This document shows positions 36,991 through 49,487 of a DNA stretch of 50,000 nt, piece after piece. Under the pieces are notes generated by a model. It was not told where the DNA came from. It ran no database searches and was given only the letters and a program-made list of their open reading frames with translations. A program made the position numbers and the translations under genes. Numbering within the stretch: position 1 is the stretch's first letter; the number at the start of each line of letters is the position of its first letter. Location: assembly GCF_964340395.1 (NCBI RefSeq), contig NC_135567.1, positions 10,334,484 through 10,384,483 on the forward strand. The letters run 5' to 3'. The DNA comes from Glandiceps talaboti. Lineage: Eukaryota > Hemichordata > Enteropneusta > Spengelidae.

Positions 36991-38590
36991 TCAGTTAATT
37001 ACATGCACGTTTGTTTGCCTGGTTGGAGTTGTATCACGCTGCCTTCAACCTATAGTCTTAGATGCAATTTTGCAGAAGCAGGAGTACAAACTCGCATGTT
37101 TGTAATATACATATATTAGGTTTCATTCCCAATTCATGCGGCTGTAATTCGAAAATATATTTTAAAATATATCAAATAAATGATGATTTTTTTTGTTTTA
37201 TCCCAACACACACGCTATGGGGAAAAAAACAAAGTATAGAAATACACAGCACCGAGAATCACAATTGTTTACACGAACATTAATAAGTTATAGTCAATGT
37301 TTTTAGGTAATTGGGGTCTTGGTTCAATGTACAGATACCATTTAGGTTCCTACCCTGCTGACACAATGTGAAAATAAAATACTCGTACGGTAGGGTGGTC
37401 GACAATTATACATGTACAATTCGTGTGAAACTGATGTACATAATTTTCTGGTTCACTGATTATGGCAAATTCTAATTTAATTCAAAACTCGTGTACCTAT
37501 CAAACTGTCGTATAGTTATTTCATGTTGAAGAAAGAGTGTAAAATGTACAATATAATCATTTTATTCAGCTTAAGGCTTCTCAACCACAGCTGTACTAAA
37601 CCGCCCAATACCCTGCACATTGCAACAAGATCTGGTTGGCTCCTATCAAATACCCTTATGCTGCAAGAGGTGTCAGATACCCATGACATCAGCCTTTTGA
37701 ATTTGATTTATGAGACCAGCCATCTAATATTTCGTCAATAGTAAACATACATTTCCGGTCAAAGTCTGGTAGTTTATCAAGTACAATCAATTGACAAGTA
37801 TCACCATAACAACAATCATTTTTATCCTCAAAAGCAGAAATTATGATCTGTTATACTTTAATTTACATAATGACCCCGATTTGAATTTAAAACTTGGCCT
37901 AAATCTTTTGATCTGGCAGACACAGCCTAACAGCTTAATACAAGCCATCTAACAGCATCGCTCGAATGTTGTATCTTACATAGTACAATGTAGGTACAAT
38001 ACACCCCAGGAACAAATTTCCCTCCTGGAAATCGAAGTTCTTTAATTTTTGTGTTATTTAAAAGTTATCCCTGGACATTTTGAAATAATAATGTGAGCAT
38101 TCACCATCTTGTTTTCAAGGAATTCGCTAATTTTCATTTTCCCATAAAAGTTACTGAGTATTCGACAACCATACTGGTTTCTACATGAATACATTTTGTC
38201 CTCAATTCCATTTTTACTGTCACCCCTGATTTCATTTCTTTATATTTCCCTGAGAACAGATATTTGCATGAACAAAGCAACAGCAAAAGTTTGGAGTATC
38301 TATTTAAATTTCCGAGGAGCATTCCATGTGAAGAGTAGTTATAAGAGGAGAAGAAAGGAGTAGTTGTTTGCTGCATTGTGGAAAAACGTGAAAATCCTAT
38401 AATACTCAATACCATAAAGATTGGTTTTCACAACAGTCTGTCAAGGACACATGGTACAATTGAAATATAGCTTACATGTACTTAAACCACACATCTCATA
38501 CTGAAATAGCGTGATCGAATAAATCCCTACCATAATGGCAATGAGTGTTGACCCAGCTTATTCACGTTACTTCTGCACTCTTTTGTGTGT
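36991..38590. other. Unique spacer, no gene seen
   Basis: About 1.6 kb of AT-rich sequence. A 93-codon minus-strand frame (38134-38415) has an ATG but no recognisable domain or splice support. Confidence 0.5.
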
Positions 38591-38591
38591 G

Positions 38592-38623
<32 letters not shown>

Positions 38624-39144
38624 TGTGTGTGTATGTATGTATGTATGTGTGTATGTATGTATGTATGTATGTGTGTATGTATGTATGTATGTATGTATGT
38701 ATGTATGTATGTATGTATGTATGTATGTATATATGTATGTATGTATGTGTGTATGTATGTATGTATGTATGTATGTGTGTGTATGTATGTATATATGTAT
38801 GTATGTATGTATGTATTTGTGTGTATGTATGTATGTATGTATGTATGTATGTATGTATGTATGTATGTATGTGTATGAATGTATGTATGTATGTATGTAT
38901 GTATGTATGTATGTATGTATGTGTGTGCATGTATGTATGTGTATGAATGTATGTATGTATGTATGTATGTATGTATGTATGTATGTATGTATGTATGTGT
39001 GCATCTGTTGTCTGTCTGTATGTATGTATGTATGTATGTATGTATGTATGTATGTATGTATGTATATATGACTGTATGTGTGTATGTATGTATGTATGTA
39101 TATATGTATGAATTTATGTATGTATGTATGTATGTATGTATGTA

Positions 39145-39183
<39 letters not shown>

Positions 39184-39327
39184 ATGTATGTATGTATTTA
39201 TGTATGTATGTATGTAAGTATGTGTATGTATGTATGTATGTCTGTATGTATGTATGCATGCATGCATGTATGCATGTATGTATGTATGTATGTATGTATG
39301 TATGTATGTATGTATGTATGTATGTAT
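38591..39327. repeat. (ATGT)n array, about 740 bp, longest in the window
   Basis: Mostly ATGT with scattered GTGT, ATAT, TTGT and GAAT single-unit variants and a CTGT block (about 39146-39182). The spread of single-step variants suggests an old array without recent homogenisation. Frames of up to 302 codons are artefacts. Degraded GTAT/GTAG units continue to about 39385. Confidence 0.98.
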
Positions 39328-39385
39328 TGGCAGGAAGGTATGTGTGTATGTAGTTTTGTGTGGGTAAGTAAGTAGGTATGCCAAC

Positions 39386-40261
39386 ATTTCATTTTTTCCC
39401 TTAGCATCAACTGCAAGAAGTTGTTGTATTGTCACAATATCGAATTTGTACGAGAAGCCTTGACGTGAAAATAATACATGGAAGTGCTAGTTAAACCTGA
39501 CAATGGTTTTTGCAATCGTATAAATACACTTCTACTCAAAGGACCAAATTATTACAAATGGATACGTAAATGTTAGTGGTCGTAAATAAAGCTAATTCCA
39601 GTATAGCTATATACCTTTAGATAACCTGATCATTAGTCCTTCCTCAAACATTTCCTGGAGTTCCAAGAAAAAAGGAAACACCCACGCATGGACAAATGTA
39701 TATTTCAATAACAAGACATATAGTTCTGTTGATTAAGGGAGATTTTCATATCTCTAGTTGGCTAATTTCGTTTGTTATCTAATGGAATATTTTATCAATA
39801 CTAAACTCTGAAACTCTGAAACCCTAGCTAAACTTCAAGAACTTATGAAAATATTTATTTTTTCACTTATTCTTGTTATTCTTAATGTTTTGCTGGTTGC
39901 CATGGAGACACGATGAGGAGTAGATATAGATGTCCATCGGGATATACTGAGATTACTCTAATGTAACACTGACCGGTAAAGCACGGGCGTTTCCTATCAT
40001 GTTCCCGAGAGAAATTTGTGCTAAGTGTATTTCACTAAGTTCTAGGCTTTCAGTAAATGTGTTTTCATGATTTGCCTTTTGTATTACTCCAGGACGAGTA
40101 GCAAAATTCCTCGATTACTGTACTACCAAACCAGAAAGACTATAACGTTTCAATTAGGCGCCATGGTGTTTTACTTCTCACGCGACCATTCTTTGTACGA
40201 ATTACACCAACAAAATACAGGCACTGATAGGGCGCGTACTCACATGAAATGTTAAATTTTA
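39386..40261. other. Unique spacer
   Basis: No supported feature. Confidence 0.45.
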
Positions 40262-40348
40262 TCTCACTGTGATCACACATAAACAATTTTATGTTTGAAT
40301 CTTCCTGTTTCATCAGACAGTGATGTTGATTTCTGCTCACAGTGAGAC
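40262..40348 (-). other. Stem-loop with CTGATGA, possible hammerhead relic
   Basis: Perfect 11-bp inverted repeat TCTCACTGTGA/TCACAGTGAGA at the edges. On the minus strand an alternative pairing puts TCACTGT directly before CTGATGA and ACAGTGA at the 3' side, as in hammerhead stem I, with a good internal hairpin ACATAAA/TTTATGT. The core GAA is CAA here and stem II is poor, so a functional ribozyme is unlikely. Confidence 0.35.
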
Positions 40349-42217
40349 CAAATGTATCTTTTTGTATGCTTGCATGCTATCAGTGTACTTATTTTTTTAA
40401 ATGTAATTTGTAACACAAAACGTTGTGTGAGAGGTAAGAAACCTCGTGCTGCCTAGTGGAAAGTCTAAAGTCACTCTGGTTTGGTAGTATATTGTTGAGT
40501 TGAACTGTTATAAAGGTACTAAAATGGCGGGAAACGAATCGTCTACTTCAACATATCTCTTTCTAGTACTGTTATTTGTCCATCGCCTAACTCGACACAA
40601 TTTTAATTCTGCTACTTTTTCTCATCTGGCTAGAGGAAATCTTGTTAATGTTGTTAAATATATATTGTATTATTCCTCAAAACTTTACTAAATTTGCTTC
40701 TTTCTAACATGACATAAATGTTGCCAACATTTTCATATGTTTAACAAATATTTCTACAGCTCGTTGTTAAATCGCAGCTTTTGCCGAACATATTCTTCTG
40801 TCTGGTGTATCCTTTGATGCATGTCCAGTGGTCTTAAAATATTCAAAAAATATAACATTGATGTTACTCCAGACGATAAGGTTTGGCAATGGTATTGAGG
40901 TACCTGTCGCTCCAGAAAATAATAGCTTGCAATATAGCAAGACATTTGTCAGGGAGGACGATTTGTATGTAAATGGTCTCCACTAACTGGAAAACATTGC
41001 CTATCCATTTCAACATGTTGATGGCGTAGTGCCTGTGTATTTTGGCTAACATTCGGTTCAAACGTTTGGTGACACCCTTGAATACACATATACAAGGACT
41101 ACTTCTCTCGGTCAGCAAAATGCATTGCTATAGCAGAAGCACCAAAATTGAGCATTTTTTGGAAAACCTAAAAACTGAAACTGTCCATAAATAACTTTAA
41201 ATGGTTAATCTTTTCGAAATTCCAATCAAACAGTTACGATATGTACGTATACATTGTTGAACTATCATTACATTACATTTTTACACACCCTCGGACAACT
41301 AATGATTTTTTACATAGGTGCCGTGCATAGCAGGGGTGTAGAAATCGTCAAGTTAAAATGTTGATTATCAGTTAGGAAAAAAAACACTTGCAGCCTTTAA
41401 AATCATCAAGTCCATGTGTAATGTTTTCATTAAAAGCCTGGTTTTGCTGTATTGTGAAAAAAATAACAATGCTTATCCGTGTTCAAGGTGATTAGCCAAA
41501 GAGTCCTGTTTAATGTGTCCCTGTTATTGTTAGTCAAGAGTCGAAATATGTCGATCTTTGCGTCAAAAAACGTGATGTCCCATGACTGAAACATCAAGCC
41601 TACATCACTTTAGCAATAAGCGTCTTTCTATAATACTTAGCACAGTCAGATAAAAGAAATGACACACTTATGCGTATTCGTACTTTTGTCAAATTGTTAC
41701 AAAATTCAACTTATGTGCTGGGGGGATACATTTTACCGGTTTGTGTATGAACGAAGACAGTTCTGACATTAGCACTACTCTTTACATTAATTTTGGTAAC
41801 TTGTGAAAAGCACTTTGAACAAGAACCATGAACATTTGCCCATGAATATTTTAATACTCATGGTTCAATGTTCCTAGATCTGACACCACTGCAATAAATT
41901 GGTCATATCATCTATCAACGTGTAGGTGACAAGTAACCCCATTTACTTGTTCCCCTAAAGGTACTTGGTGTTTTTTGTCACCACTTAATATACACGCCCG
42001 TTCGGCGGCGTTATCAAAGCAAACATTTACTTGAATTCGTTGTTGTTTGTGTAATGTTGTGACTAGTAAGGCGAGATCTGTGTCTGTGCATCAGAAGAAG
42101 TTCGGTTGACTTACATGTTGCATATTGCAGTACTCAATCTCTCGATGTTCGATTACAGCCACTGTCAATATTGAATATCCTTGAATGAACTTGGCAAGTG
42201 AACTTGGCATAAACTAT
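40349..42217. other. Unique spacer with two small hairpins
   Basis: No gene called. Two stem-loops are visible: 41817-41873 (GAACA-AGAACCATGA against its near inverse) and 41925-41982 (ACAAGTAA/TTACTTGT nested in GGTGACA/TGTCACC). A 55-codon frame from ATGGCGGG at 40524 has a hydrophobic stretch (TYLFLVLLFV) but nothing else in its favour. Confidence 0.4.
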
Positions 42218-42260
42218 GTATGTATATACATATATATACATATATATACACATATATATC
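42218..42260. repeat. (TATATACA)n short array
   Basis: About five imperfect 8-bp units. Confidence 0.8.
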
Positions 42261-42302
42261 TCAAATTTGATGACGTCAATGTAAATATATATGTACATAA
42301 AG

Positions 42303-42390
42303 AATGAAAGACGATGGATTATGGGTTTACACTACGGACAGTAGTCTAAGAGTAAATCCATAATCAAATTACTAACTCGTCTTCTTTCAA
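42303..42390. other. Fold-back hairpin
   Basis: GATTATGGGTTTAC (42317-42330) pairs with GTAAATCCATAATC (42352-42365) with one mismatch and a 21-nt loop that itself contains CTAC ... GTAG. Outer segments AAAGACGA and TCGTCTTCTTT extend the symmetry after an 11-bp bulge. It could be a small fold-back transposon or chance. Confidence 0.4.
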
Positions 42391-42413
42391 ATTGTTATGT
42401 ATGTATTGCTATC

Positions 42414-42565
<152 letters not shown>

Positions 42566-42670
42566 CAACCATGTTATCAGCTTTATTTTTACCTAGTTTT
42601 TATTTCTGTTTCATGTATTTTTCTATGTTTATAATCAAACATCCAAAATGAATATATATATTTGACAATG

Positions 42671-42674
<4 letters not shown>

Positions 42675-42750
<76 letters not shown>
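42675..42750. repeat. (TA)38 microsatellite
   Basis: About 38 TA units. No hammerhead or TTTACACT-AG sequence flanks this tract, unlike those at 3887 and 12687. Confidence 0.97.
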
Positions 42751-42753
<3 letters not shown>

Positions 42754-43325
42754 TATATTAAATCTGCATAGTTGCGTACGTTTTAATGAGGTGAGTTTAA
42801 ATGGGAAATAGTTGGTGAAATTTACTGACAGTCATGTTTATATGTGGCTAGTAAAGGCAGTATCGGATTAAACATATAACGCATGCTGAGATGAACAAAT
42901 TATTGACTAAGCTATTTCAGTGAAATAATATTGAGAATGAGTTCTCTTGAACTGTAAAAATATAAATGTACGCTGGAGTTCAAACAGATGGTGACCTTAG
43001 ATTAAACTGACCGAGTTAAGTATCAAACTTAATGATGAACACGACTACCACTCTGTGAAGCGGGCACAGGTGACGTAAAGCATTTGGAAAATGCTCGTTA
43101 GGTCTAAAGGTCTTGTGAACAGGAGATAAGAGTATGGAAGGTTGGCATATTGACTGGAAATGTAATAACTGCACAGTACGAGATGTGTTAGCGACAACTA
43201 TTAATACAGAGCGGACTTGCTTCACCAACGGACCGTTTTCAATTCTCTCTACATTCGTAATTTTATTTCTACATTGGGGTTTTATGTGATTGCATATCAA
43301 GTACCTACAAGTACACACAAATCCA
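42751..43325. other. Unique spacer
   Basis: No gene seen. Confidence 0.45.
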
Positions 43326-43412
43326 CGTATGTATGTACGTACGTACATACATACATACAATCATACATACATACATACATACATACATACATACATACAT
43401 ACATACATACAT

Positions 43413-43463
<51 letters not shown>

Positions 43464-43501
43464 TACATACATACATACATACATACATACATACATACAT
43501 A
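43326..43501. repeat. (ACAT)n and (CA)n array starting in a palindrome
   Basis: The left end, 43327-43354, is a perfect 28-bp palindrome in which GTAT units turn into ATAC units through a central ACGT. The rest is ACAT with a central CA block. Confidence 0.96.
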
Positions 43502-43537
43502 AACATATATTCACACTACAAAGGTTGCCAAAGGTAG

Positions 43538-43538
43538 G

Positions 43539-43618
<80 letters not shown>

Positions 43619-43625
43619 GCCAGCC

Positions 43626-43717
<92 letters not shown>

Positions 43718-43770
43718 TGACGGACGGACGGACGGACGGACGGACGGACGGACGGACGGACGGACGGACG

Positions 43771-43814
<44 letters not shown>

Positions 43815-43932
43815 TACATACAGACAGACATACATAAATGCATACATACATACATACATACATACATACATACGTACATACATACATACATACATACATA
43901 CATACATACATACATACATACATACATACATA
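43538..43932. repeat. (GACA)n array with embedded (GACG)n block
   Basis: GACA units, a CAGC/CAGC interruption (about 43617-43626), more GACA, about 15 GACG units (about 43719-43777), GACA, mixed GACA/CATA and a final ACAT block. The long frames on both strands are repeat translations. Confidence 0.98.
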
Positions 43933-44634
43933 CTAACGCTTACTAAATACACAGAATAGAAATATGATAGAATATAATGATGTTCAGTATACTTAGTATA
44001 AAAGTATAGATTCCAACCAACTATTATTAAAACTAACACCCTGGAGGCGTGATTTCTTCATTATGTGATGTTCCTGCAAAGGCAAGGACGATGTAATCAA
44101 AATAACCCTATCAAATATCAAATCACGTTTCCTCAGCAATGAAACTATTATCATCGCAGTGGGACACTATGATATAAAGTCTAAAGCGTGAGAAAAGCAT
44201 AGATAAACTAGTTTTCTTTGACAATGATTCAACCATATTCGCCGCTTGTCATATTTTCGGATTTAATATGACAATTACAATAATAAAGGTTACTTCTGTT
44301 CACTTTTATGAAATTTAATTATGTTGGTATGTCTAGCAATATGTTTGCTTTTATTAACAGCTACAGGCACTGGTCAGATATAAATCAATATATATCTTAA
44401 TAAGTATATCCAGATGTACGGAGGCATATGGATATATAAATATTATTGGACCAATAATTAGAAGTATGACGCTTTACGGGTTCTTGTGTAACATACACAA
44501 AACAATAGCTCAGAGGCATAGCTAGTTTAACGACGTCATGAGAACAAGAGTCGTGGACAGTAGAGGCAACTAATGTGATGCAGATGAATGTGAGAATATA
44601 CATCCGAAAGGGGTGAACCAGACATGGTGGTATT
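43933..44634. other. Unique spacer
   Basis: No supported feature. Confidence 0.45.
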
Positions 44635-44790
44635 AGTGGAGTGGTGGAGTTGGAGTGGTTAGGGTGACAGGGATTGAATCTGTAGGTTGCAGGTTCGTGC
44701 CTTTAATATGGCTGCCTTTTCTTTCTATATTGGATCGCTTAAGTAATTTGATTTGAATCATGGTTCTAAGCCCAACTGTGAAAAACAGTA
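44635..44790 (+). mobile_element. Possible tRNA-derived SINE
   Basis: TTGGAGTGGTTAGGG resembles a tRNA D-arm/A-box region and TAGGTTGCAGGTTCGTGCC (B box GGTTCGTGCC at 44692-44701) a T-arm. An unrelated body follows, with ATGGCTGCC and CTAAGCCCAACTGTG. The head differs from the SINE at 31155, so it is a separate family. The 3' boundary is a guess. Confidence 0.5.
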
Positions 44791-45506
44791 TCTGATAGAA
44801 TAGATATTAGAATGTGAATTTTAGTGTTCTCCTATGTGCGTATGTCAGAATGTATTCCCCAGAGCAACTCGATGATCTATAAAGAGAAGTTTTGCCATTA
44901 TAGTTCAGTGCCAAGGGCAATAAAGTGCTTTCAGCCCAGAGTGGACACAAAATGTATAGCTGTCATTGTTTTGGCATGCCAAATTAGTACACTACAAACC
45001 ACGGCGACCTCTCCTGGTAGGTAATCTGGGAGTAGTGAATCTAATTCACATTTCATGATCACTGCAACAATATTACTTGAATATAGTTGTTTCTCATTCA
45101 CTTGTTATTATTGAGAAAACAAAAACGAGAATTGAACTGAACAACCTGTGGAACTATTGATGAAGTACATGTGAAATATCCGGTATTACCATGGCGACAA
45201 CCATCGATCAAAAGGATTAGAGATGATCCCTGACGTGAAGATAAAGTCAGTGGTCACAGTAAAAGGTAATTGGTCGTTCTGTTTCCCACTACTTAGTAGG
45301 CCCTACCAACCATAATCAATTAATCGCTCGATTTGTCACGCAGTCCTAGTTAGAGACTAAAACGATGTAGGTGTAGCGGTAAATTATATCAGATTACCAA
45401 CTGACAGTGTGAGGTTAATTTATTCCAAAAAACAAACTCAAAAGTATTTTCATTAAAATATCAAGAACAAGAATTACGTGTCATCGTTAACTTTCTCGTC
45501 GCTGCA
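44791..45506. other. Unique spacer
   Basis: No supported feature. Confidence 0.45.
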
Positions 45507-45880
45507 CTGTGTGTGTGTGTGTTGTGTGTCTGTCTGTGTCTGTATCTGTGTTTGTGTGTCTGAGTGTCTGAGTGTGTGGGCGGGTATGTGTGCATGTATG
45601 TATGTGTGTGTGTATGTATTTATTTATGTATGTATGTATGTATGTATGTATGTATGTATGTATGTATGTATGTATGTATGTATGTATGTATGTATGTATG
45701 TATGTATGTATGTATGTATGCATGCATGCAGGTATGTATGTATGTATGTATGTATGTGTGTATGGATGGATGGATGGATGGATGGATGGATGGATGTATG
45801 CATTCTTGTATACATTCACATATATGTGTGTATGTATATATGTGTGTCTGTGTCTGTCTGTCTCTCTCTGTGTGTGTGGC
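45507..45880. repeat. GT / ATGT / GGAT compound array
   Basis: GT-rich leader, long ATGT block (about 45625-45720), an ATGC step, ATGT, a pure GGAT block (about 45762-45795) and a GTCT/GT tail. Confidence 0.96.
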
Positions 45881-46370
45881 TAATTTAAAATTCACAACTG
45901 TGTTCTTTTGTGTGCAGTGATCAGTTGGGTGAACACACATAGTTCTTGAGAGACTGCTAGTATCTGGCGAATTGTTTTAAATGTTTGAGGACATTTTCCA
46001 TTACAAAACTAAAAATGAATACCAAACAAACAAACATTTCAATAACACGACACTTCCAAACTAAATATCCCCAGGGACTGATCCCAGTCTAAGGTCAACT
46101 TACAGATCACAGAGACAAAATTATATAAAATTTCGCTATTTTAAAATCTAATGCAATCACTGATTATAATTACGGCTAATTTGTTCGTAAAAATCATATC
46201 CCATTTATAGTTATATAAGGTCGAACAAAAACCAGAGGTCACCATACATAAACAAAAGGTCAGTGACATTAAGATAATGCCATGCTACATTCCAATATGG
46301 CACTAAAGTAGTGTGCTTACTCGATGGGAAATATTGATTCCCTTAATTAAAACGTGATTTACAACCTTCA
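45881..46370. other. Unique spacer
   Basis: No supported feature. Confidence 0.45.
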
Positions 46371-46766
46371 GATATGTTTATAATTATACTATACACAAGC
46401 CAATTTGAACAAAAAATATGGAACATATACTCTGGTCGTCCTACGTCATTCCATCGCGCGTCTTTGTCACAACAACGAATGCATATGTCACTGGTTCTGC
46501 TGTGTTCGAAAAAACAGCCGTGTTCAAAATTACCATTACTTTCCTCGTTTTTCTCTGATATCACTGGCGGTGGTAAATTTATGGTTTTCTCCCATATCTT
46601 TCTTCATTCAGCCAAAAAATACTCGTGATCAAAGACCTCACTTATTTTCCTTGGCTGGACGAAGAAAACTTTTGGGGGAATAACATTTAATTACTTGGGG
46701 AGGACCCAGACAAGCTTTATATGGCAATTTTGGGGTGATTTTTAGGAGTTTGGTTTTCTTGTAAAG
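46371..46766 (+). mobile_element. Dispersed repeat, copy B (partner at 28611-29062)
   Basis: Aligns with the reverse complement of copy A, strongest at TACTCTGGTCGT, GTCACTGGTTCTGCTG and ACGAAGAA...GGAATAACAT...ATATGGCAA. The open frame 46374-46628 matches copy A's frame at IWNIYSGR and SLVLL. It is followed by frame breaks, so any ancestral protein is dead. Confidence 0.65.
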
Positions 46767-47458
46767 TTTGTCCCTTGGGAGCTTTCTGTGTTAAACGGCC
46801 AGAATGTATTGCTAGGCACCAATAGGTTGCAATATTTATTAAATCAGATTTTCACTTTTTCGTTCAGTATTTTCCTTGTAGCTGTTATCAAGCTTTCCTA
46901 TGTTACATGCATAGTCTCAGTTACAATGACCAATTCGATTATTTAGTTAATTTATTTCTTAACGTTTCAGAAATTGAGTCTCACTGGATGATTCCGATTA
47001 AAAGGTCAGCATTTTGAGAGATTTACAGTATCTGGTCATTTTGTCAACGTTTGAAATAAACCGAAATTACGCAAGAATAAAATTCATTTCAAGATTGCTA
47101 TCTTTTCGGTTTAATGTATGTCAGTCTCTGTTTGCATAACTGTCGCAATCGCATGATTAATTCTGAAAACAACAAACCTATGGTTTGAATTCAGCGGACG
47201 AGACGTCAAAAGATACTTTTATCTAAGATCAATTTAATAACTTCAGGCATCAATCTTGGGTATAATGCTCGCTTGAGATTCCGTTTTCTGGATCACTGAT
47301 TCGATATCAAATTATTGTCGAAAGAAATCACCATTTAGTGCGTCGATGAAGAGGAAAGTCATTGTATTAGCTTCCCTGCTCAAATATGCAAATCACGATG
47401 GCGTTATTTTAATGGTAGTTGATTTGCTATTTCACGGTTTATTTGGTTTTGTTTGCAG
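46767..47458. other. Spacer, possibly intron upstream of the candidate exon
   Basis: No repeat or gene seen. It ends in a T-rich tract and CAG that could serve as a 3' splice site (TTTGGTTTTGTTTGCAG, ending at 47458). Confidence 0.4.
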
Positions 47459-47523
47459 GGTGGATGCACCAAGATGACGGTTGGTGATGGAGTGGACATT
47501 TCGGAGGAGGCAATGAAGAAGAG
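47459..47523 (+). CDS. Candidate internal coding exon, 65 bp
   Basis: A short segment with a strong acceptor (T-rich tract then TTTGCAG at 47452-47458) and a donor AAGAG|GTAAAA at 47523/47524. Only one of the three frames is open. It gives 21 codons ending MTVGDGVDISEEAMKK plus two bases of a split codon. It is richer in G/C than its surroundings and its residues look protein-like, being charged and without low complexity. I do not recognise the protein. The neighbouring exons are not in the window, or are hidden by the arrays downstream. A 65-bp open segment between AG and GT can arise by chance, so this is a candidate only. Confidence 0.35.
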
Positions 47524-47649
47524 GTAAAAAACGAAAACAAATACACAGAATTGATGAAAGACACGCTCGTGATACATAGTTAGAAAGGGAAAAACAACAC
47601 AACCAATATACAAATATATACACACAGAAATATTCAGATAATGACAAAC
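47524..47649. other. Spacer after the candidate exon
   Basis: A-rich sequence leading into the GACA/GACG array. No feature. Confidence 0.4.
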
Positions 47650-48152
<503 letters not shown>

Positions 48153-48656
48153 CTCCTGACGAAGAGAGAAATTTAAATATTTTCCCTCCCTCCAAAAAGA
48201 GCATAGAAAATTATCAAAGAAACTATGCAAATTCTAACTATACAAATCTTTGTAATTCATACACGTCTAAATTGTCCCTCAATTCTTCCTTTTAACCAAA
48301 GGTTCAACTGCAGTGCAGACAAAAGGACAACCTACTCTACTACAGTGAACTAGATACACCATATTGCCATTAAGCAATATCCCTTGTCAATCAACAACAT
48401 TTCCTGATCAATGTAGGTAACGTTCAAGTGTCTGAGTGTATTACCTTTGCTTCCGCAAGCATAGATCTATCAACCGTAATGCTACAAATTCAACAGGCCA
48501 AAACAGTATGCCATGGGGTTTGTTTTTTCTTTTTGTTCGTCATAGATGGCTGCCCTGCAACATTATATATCATCATTTTCCCATATGGTTTCGTTAGGTT
48601 TATTTCTTATCTGTTACCATCAAATATATCATTCGTTCCATTTACTATTGATTTCT
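48153..48656. other. Unique spacer
   Basis: No supported feature. A frame that starts at a non-ATG codon at 48428 runs into the ATGT array and is not a gene. Confidence 0.45.
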
Positions 48657-49036
48657 ATGTATGTATGTATGTATGTATGTATGTATGTATGTATGTATGT
48701 ATGTATTTATGTATGTATGTATGTGTATATGTATTTATGTATGTATGTATGTATGTATGTATGTATGTATGTATGTATGTATGTATGTATGTATGTATGT
48801 ATGTATGTATGATGTATGTGTGTGTGTGTGTGCGTGCGTGCATGTATGTATGTATGTATGTATGTATGTATGTATGTATGTATGTATGTATGTATGTATG
48901 TATGTATGTATGTATGTATGTATGTATGTGTGTGTGTATGTATGTATGTATGTATGTGTGTGTGTATGTATGTATGTATGTATGTATGTATGTATGTATG
49001 TATGTATGTATGTATGTGTGTGTATGTATGTATGTA

Positions 49037-49068
<32 letters not shown>
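48657..49068. repeat. (ATGT)n array with GT/GTGC blocks
   Basis: About 410 bp of ATGT with one 3-bp phase break (ATGATG near 48810), a GT/GTGC block (about 48819-48840), further GTGT inserts and a (GT)n end. Confidence 0.97.
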
Positions 49069-49071
<3 letters not shown>

Positions 49072-49487
49072 GTCATGCACTACTATATACACTACAAAAT
49101 TATATGCCCATTACGTTTAAGTAGGTGATACTCTTTTTTACAATAAATCAACACTGTCCTTATTGCATTTTACTATATTAACTGTTGTTCTTTTCATGTT
49201 ACATAAAAAATGGGGCAGACTCAACTAACTGTATGATAACAGGAAAGAGTGACCTTACATTGCTCTCAAAGCTAATCCTATTATAAGTCAGGGAAAATGT
49301 ATTTTAACAGAGAGGGATTCTTAGAACTTGAAGGGAACACTAGGCGAGACGATACCCTAAGGAAAAAGCTTAATGATTTTCCGATATTTAATGGTGAGAG
49401 ATTTAAATGCTAACAGCCTTGATGGACACACTGGTTTATTGTGGTCTATATCTTCAGTTGTCGAGTAATACAATGTATGGTTATGTG
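49069..49487. other. Unique spacer
   Basis: No supported feature. Confidence 0.45.

Noticed and set aside
38527-39435. Long open frames (100-300 codons) over this and most other arrays, on both strands
   Set aside because: A 4-bp motif without stop codons in a given phase stays open for its whole length. The peptides are pure motif repeats (Met-Tyr-Val-Cys, Thr-Asp-Arg-Gln, Leu-Ser) with no unique domain.
40524-40691. 55-codon frame starting ATGGCGGGAAAC with a hydrophobic segment
   Set aside because: Good start context but no homology, no splice donor and an AT-rich, non-protein-like second half. ATGGCGG motifs are also common in transposon ends.
48153-48180. CTGACGA...GAAA as a hammerhead at the edge of the GACA array
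   Set aside because: The two core parts are separated by only five bases with no possible stem II, and stems I and III are absent.
48428-49069. 213-codon frame with a unique leader before the ATGT array
   Set aside because: It starts at a non-ATG codon. The leader is T-rich and unrecognised, and two thirds of the frame is microsatellite.
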